Positions 60,509 to 64,000 of a DNA stretch of 64,000 nt are shown here, one piece after another. Under the pieces are notes generated by a model. The model had not been told where the DNA came from. It ran no database searches and saw only the letters and a program-made list of their open reading frames with translations. A program made the position numbers and the translations under genes. The DNA comes from Sutcliffiella horikoshii (lineage in GTDB: Bacteria; Bacillota; Bacilli; Bacillales; Bacillaceae_I). Location: assembly GCF_019931755.1 (NCBI RefSeq), contig NZ_CP082918.1, forward strand, positions 3,824,001-3,888,000, in the 5' to 3' direction. Within the stretch, counting starts at the first letter, position 1, and each line of letters begins with the position of its first letter.

Positions 60509-63088
60509 TTATGAAAACTGTAATCTGTAGGTTGCAATGCATTTGGGTGCCAGCATATCACTTTGGTCGTTTAGCGGCGTGAGTTCACTCTTATCCAATC
60601 TTACCTTCGTAATTGCCGTTATTTCCTGTCCAAATGAAAACTGGAAAGATTGTTCCTGTTCGGTTGGATTCCATAACCGGAGATATAAGTCTCCATCTGA
60701 ACAATAGAGGGCACTCCACTGCACTTCCCTATTATCGATCTCTACTAATCCAGCAATTTTTTTCCCACGTGCGTCCCCCGAATATATTCTTGGAGGAACT
60801 CGATAGAAGTGGGCAGATTTAGCTATATTTCCATTTGTGCACCATGAAGCAGGTTCAAAAGCTACATCAAAAGTGTAAGTTCCCAGGCATTGCCCTTCAG
60901 GTGTTTCCATTCCAGGCCCAGCCCCTCCACCACGGGTACGCAGGTCATCACGGGAAAGCCAGCCAACCGAACGAAGCATTGTCACCTCGAGAATATCTTC
61001 CTTTACATCCGGCACTACCTGATACTCCTGTAGCCCTCTATGGAAAAAGTGAATCCCTATCCCTTCTTGTTCTGCACGTATGAAAGATAGGGACGGCTCC
61101 ACTACAACAGGCACTTCTTTTTGCTTTGGAGCGTCAAACTCCTCTATCTTTTTCGCAGGTCGTTCCACTACATCAAAAGCGGTGTCACTGTATGTTTTTT
61201 CAATGCTAGTTCCTAGAGGGTATTGCACGCGCAGACGTTGATCTTTTGCACGGTTTATTACTTTCACTTTACTTTCAATCTTTGGTGAGTGACTTGATAG
61301 CATAACAGTCACTTGAATTTCTGTTTTCACTTTCTCATCTACAGGTCCCGATCGATCCTCCCGGCAACTTGCAGGAAGATTCAATACGACTGTGTAATGC
61401 AGGCGAGAAACATCGCCTGTTTCGGAATGCTCCACAATTGGATTTCCTTTTAAACTTCCGAACGTTGTTATATCGTCTATTGGAGGGGAGTAAGTGTATT
61501 CATCTCCTACATCCATAGAGCTGTAAAAAGATTGCAATCCTTTATAGGTACGACCCATTTTCTTATCTTCCAAAGTCAGCGATCCATCCTTCTCGACATT
61601 TATGCGGTAGAAGTCTGTATCTGCTACACTATCTTCCCTTCTAGCCAATTTCCTACATGCCCCTTCCGCTACTAAGAAGGTTGTAAGGGAAGTTGCAGGC
61701 AACTCTTCAACAGAAAACAGCACCTCATAAAAAATTCCCTCCGTGAATTCCGGAAAAGCGTCAAGCGGGGAGGCGAAATGACAATCTTTTCTTTTTGAAA
61801 GAATGGTAGGGTGATAGTATTGTCCCTGTTCATCCACCAAGGAAAAATCCCTGTCCTCTTTTAACCAAATCGTCCCTCTGATAGGACCAGAATAGCTGTG
61901 AACATGCGGATTAAAAACAGTAAACACCGTATTATCCTCAAATGGCTTTCTTGTAGCATGGCCACTCTCTGCAGCATCCTGTATCCCCGCTGTTGCCAAG
62001 GCTCCCATCTGAAGAGATTCTAAGCGCTGCCCTAGCTTCATGGATCGAGTCTCCATCTCACGGTGCACCTCATCCAAACTGCAACCACATATACTATCAT
62101 GGGGATGGTTTTTCATAAGTAGCTTCCATGATTCCTCGAGATACTTTGCAGGATACCTCGCAGACGCAGTTAGCGCTAATAGTGTCTCTGTATAACCCGT
62201 TAGTTCATCCTCCATCAATTGATTCTGCTGTTTCAGATACGTTCTTGTTGATAAAACATTTGGAAGGACATAAGCATGTTTATTGCTTCTGAGTTCTCCA
62301 TAAAATACCGGCAAATCTTGAGGAAGTTCTGCTTTTAATGAATTTATGTAATTTTCATATGTACTGGATACGAATCGAATTTCCTCTGAGGAGATCTCGT
62401 TTATCTTTCCAAGCATATCGCCATGCTTTGGCATCAAGTGATCTCCCCCATTTGTTAAAAGAAGGGCTGTTGTTTGAGCGAATCCCTTCACCTTCTCCAC
62501 ATAGTTGGCCATAGATGTTGGAAAGGATTCTTCATTGAGGACAGGCTGGTAATAGCCTTCTGGTAGAAAAACAGTTAACACCTGTGAGCCGTCTGGGGCC
62601 TTCCAGATAAGCTCTGAACTGTCTGAATCAATTCCACGCCAAGCAATCGCATTGTCTATCCCGAAGCCTTGAAGAAGTTGAGGCATTTGACTAACATGCC
62701 CAAACGTATCGGGTAAATAACCTATCATTTGTGATTCTCCATATTTATTGGCAAGCTTCATTCCAATTTCCAAGTTTCGAATGAGCGATTCTCCTGATAC
62801 AAGAAATTCATCCGCCAGCACATACCATGGACCAATGATAATTTTCTTTTCTTTTATAAGAGAGAGGATGCGCTCCTCCATATCGGGTTCGCATACATCT
62901 AAGTAATCTTCTAGTGCAGCCATTTGCCCATCAAGAACGAACTGTTCCAGCTCTTTCCTCTCGAGACCGTCGACGATTCTATCAATTACCTGAGTCAAAC
63001 GGTGACGGTACACTTCAAAAGGTAAATACCATTCTCTGTCCCAATGCGTTTGAAAAACGACATAGCAAGTGTATGTTTTCTCTCTCAT
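60509..63088 (-). CDS. Family GH38 alpha-mannosidase
   Basis: An 859-aa cytosolic enzyme cleaving alpha-mannosides. VFQTHWDREWYLPFE gives zinc ligands His15 and Asp17; GYLPDTFGHVSQM contains the nucleophile Asp127; HPHDSICGCSLDEVHREM is the third zinc-site segment. Two C-terminal beta domains follow from about 380. Length is normal for bacterial GH38 (MngB-like). Its start ATG overlaps the permease stop by four bases (ATGA), so the transporter and hydrolase are co-translated: sugar enters, then is cut inside. Confidence 0.94.
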   Translation of the reverse strand: MREKTYTCYVVFQTHWDREWYLPFEVYRHRLTQVIDRIVDGLERKELEQFVLDGQMAALEDYLDVCEPDMEERILSLIKEKKIIIGPWYVLADEFLVSGESLIRNLEIGMKLANKYGESQMIGYLPDTFGHVSQMPQLLQGFGIDNAIAWRGIDSDSSELIWKAPDGSQVLTVFLPEGYYQPVLNEESFPTSMANYVEKVKGFAQTTALLLTNGGDHLMPKHGDMLGKINEISSEEIRFVSSTYENYINSLKAELPQDLPVFYGELRSNKHAYVLPNVLSTRTYLKQQNQLMEDELTGYTETLLALTASARYPAKYLEESWKLLMKNHPHDSICGCSLDEVHREMETRSMKLGQRLESLQMGALATAGIQDAAESGHATRKPFEDNTVFTVFNPHVHSYSGPIRGTIWLKEDRDFSLVDEQGQYYHPTILSKRKDCHFASPLDAFPEFTEGIFYEVLFSVEELPATSLTTFLVAEGACRKLARREDSVADTDFYRINVEKDGSLTLEDKKMGRTYKGLQSFYSSMDVGDEYTYSPPIDDITTFGSLKGNPIVEHSETGDVSRLHYTVVLNLPASCREDRSGPVDEKVKTEIQVTVMLSSHSPKIESKVKVINRAKDQRLRVQYPLGTSIEKTYSDTAFDVVERPAKKIEEFDAPKQKEVPVVVEPSLSFIRAEQEGIGIHFFHRGLQEYQVVPDVKEDILEVTMLRSVGWLSRDDLRTRGGGAGPGMETPEGQCLGTYTFDVAFEPASWCTNGNIAKSAHFYRVPPRIYSGDARGKKIAGLVEIDNREVQWSALYCSDGDLYLRLWNPTEQEQSFQFSFGQEITAITKVRLDKSELTPLNDQSDMLAPKCIATYRLQFS

Positions 63089-63978
63089 CCTTTCACGGCT
63101 CCTTTCATCGCACCAGCAATGAAGTGACGCTGAAGGATGGCAAAAATAATGATGATAGGCAGAATAGAGATAATGGAACCTGCTGCTATATAACGCCAGT
63201 TAGCCGAGAAGGAACCTGCTAATGTGTTTACACCAAGTGGAAGTGTATACATGCTAGTATCATTCAATATAATTAATGGCCAAAGGAAGTCTCCCCACGC
63301 CATCATGAACGTAAAGATTGATAACGTAACAATAGATGGTTTTACAAGTGGCATTAGGATTCTCCACCATATTTGGAATGAATTTGCCCCGTCCATCCTT
63401 GCTGATTCATCCAACTCGTAAGGTATTGTCAGGAATGCTTGACGCATTAGGAATATTCCAAATGCAGTCGTTGCATGCGGTAAGATTAATCCTGCATATG
63501 TGTTTTGCAATCCCATTTCTAGCGCCAACAAATAAATCGGTATCATTAGAAGCTGGAAAGGGATCATCATCGTACTTATAATGAGGACAAATACAAGTGT
63601 TTTTCCACGGAATTGCATGCGTGCCAAAGGATAAGCAGCAAGCGAACAGAAAACGATATTTAGGAGGACAGTAACTACCGAAACGATAATACTATTCCAC
63701 AAATAGCGCCAAAAAGGAAAAAAGTTCATCACTTCCACATAGTTCTGGAAGGTGATTTTTTCCGGTATGAACTGTGGCGGATAGGAGAAGATGTTTTCTC
63801 CACCGGATTTCAAAGAGGTTGCCAGCAACCAAAGAAATGGTCCTACCATGATAAGTGTGACAAACAAGAGTGTCCCGTAAGTTAGAGAAGTCTTTATCAC
63901 TTTTTTGAATGTCAATGGCCTTTTCGGTTTTGGATTTATTACGTTCACTTGTTTTGTATTTATAGAAGGAGAATTCAT
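63085..63978 (-). CDS. Carbohydrate ABC transporter permease (MalG-like)
   Basis: A 297-aa inner-membrane permease with six transmembrane segments. The MalG-type EAA loop reads ELDESARMDGANSFQIWWRILMPLVKPS, where the ATPase docks. MVGPFLWLLATSLKSG near the start and the last segment YIAAGSIISILPIIIIFAIL are typical. ATG at 63978 follows GGGGTGATGACG. The partner permease, solute-binding protein and ATPase are not in the window and probably lie beyond 64000. Confidence 0.93.
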   Translation of the reverse strand: MNSPSINTKQVNVINPKPKRPLTFKKVIKTSLTYGTLLFVTLIMVGPFLWLLATSLKSGGENIFSYPPQFIPEKITFQNYVEVMNFFPFWRYLWNSIIVSVVTVLLNIVFCSLAAYPLARMQFRGKTLVFVLIISTMMIPFQLLMIPIYLLALEMGLQNTYAGLILPHATTAFGIFLMRQAFLTIPYELDESARMDGANSFQIWWRILMPLVKPSIVTLSIFTFMMAWGDFLWPLIILNDTSMYTLPLGVNTLAGSFSANWRYIAAGSIISILPIIIIFAILQRHFIAGAMKGAVKG

Positions 63979-64000
63979 CGTCATCACCCCTTTATTACAT

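Noticed and set aside
1..64000. Prophage or insertion sequence boundaries
   Set aside because: No transposase, integrase, phage structural gene or terminal inverted repeats with target duplications were seen.

Overview
This window looks like a chromosome segment from a member of the Bacillaceae (low-GC Firmicutes). It has strong AGGAGG-type ribosome binding sites, many GTG/TTG starts and Rho-independent terminators after most genes. It also has clear counterparts of Bacillus subtilis lytA-lytB-lytC, the tua (teichuronic acid) genes, gtaB, an ssbB/ywpF neighbourhood, a SWIM/SNF2 pair like ywqB/ywqA, and a YwqE-type phosphatase. The genus cannot be fixed from sequence reading alone. No tRNA, rRNA, CRISPR array, complete insertion sequence or prophage was recognised.

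Layout. (1) 1-16.1 kb is an accessory surface-protein region. It holds modular proteins carrying triple cell-wall-binding repeat 2 (CWB2) blocks fused to different enzymes: a partial amidase, a 1524-aa Vpr-like subtilase, a 5'-truncated PPC-like protein, an NlpC/P60 hydrolase, and two sister transglycosylase-like proteins, one with an extra CAP domain. A decayed CWB2 relic lies at 11.0-11.3 kb. A divergent pair, a membrane acyltransferase-like protein and a PIG-L deacetylase lipoprotein, sits among them. (2) 16.1-20.7 kb has two SGNH-like membrane-anchored paralogues, a PEPK-repeat secreted protein, an LCP-family ligase and a PHP-type tyrosine phosphatase. (3) 21-31 kb is the teichuronic acid cluster, transcribed leftwards in the order tuaB, tuaC, gtaB, tuaD, tuaE, tuaF, tuaG, then a separately initiated tuaA. 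(4) 31-35.4 kb is lytC, lytB and lytA with terminators between them. (5) 35.5-41.3 kb contains an acyltransferase, a second UDP-sugar dehydrogenase, a relic of an LCP gene start, a class D sortase, a spore-type amidase with SPOR repeats and a BsuPI-domain lipoprotein. (6) 41.4-52.9 kb is more housekeeping-like: the SWIM/SNF2 pair, VanZ, an XRE regulator with a frameshift, SsbB, YwpF, a second sortase with its sorted acidic protein, a SEC-C protein and small hypotheticals. (7) 53-64 kb is a leftward run for alpha-mannoside or glycan use: an ABC sugar permease, GH38 alpha-mannosidase, a DUF4127 protein, a ROK kinase, a GHL10-type hydrolase, an FAD oxidoreductase and mannose-6-phosphate isomerase. 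It continues past the right edge.

How the parts fit. Regions 1-5 together make, attach, modify and remodel the anionic wall polymer and the proteins that bind it. Tua proteins build teichuronic acid, LCP would attach polymer to peptidoglycan, and CWB2 proteins would dock on a wall polymer. My main inference is that the CWB2 family, duplicating and decaying next to tua and LCP genes, is this organism's equivalent of the Clostridioides difficile Cwp surface array. The polymer made by the adjacent genes is a candidate ligand.
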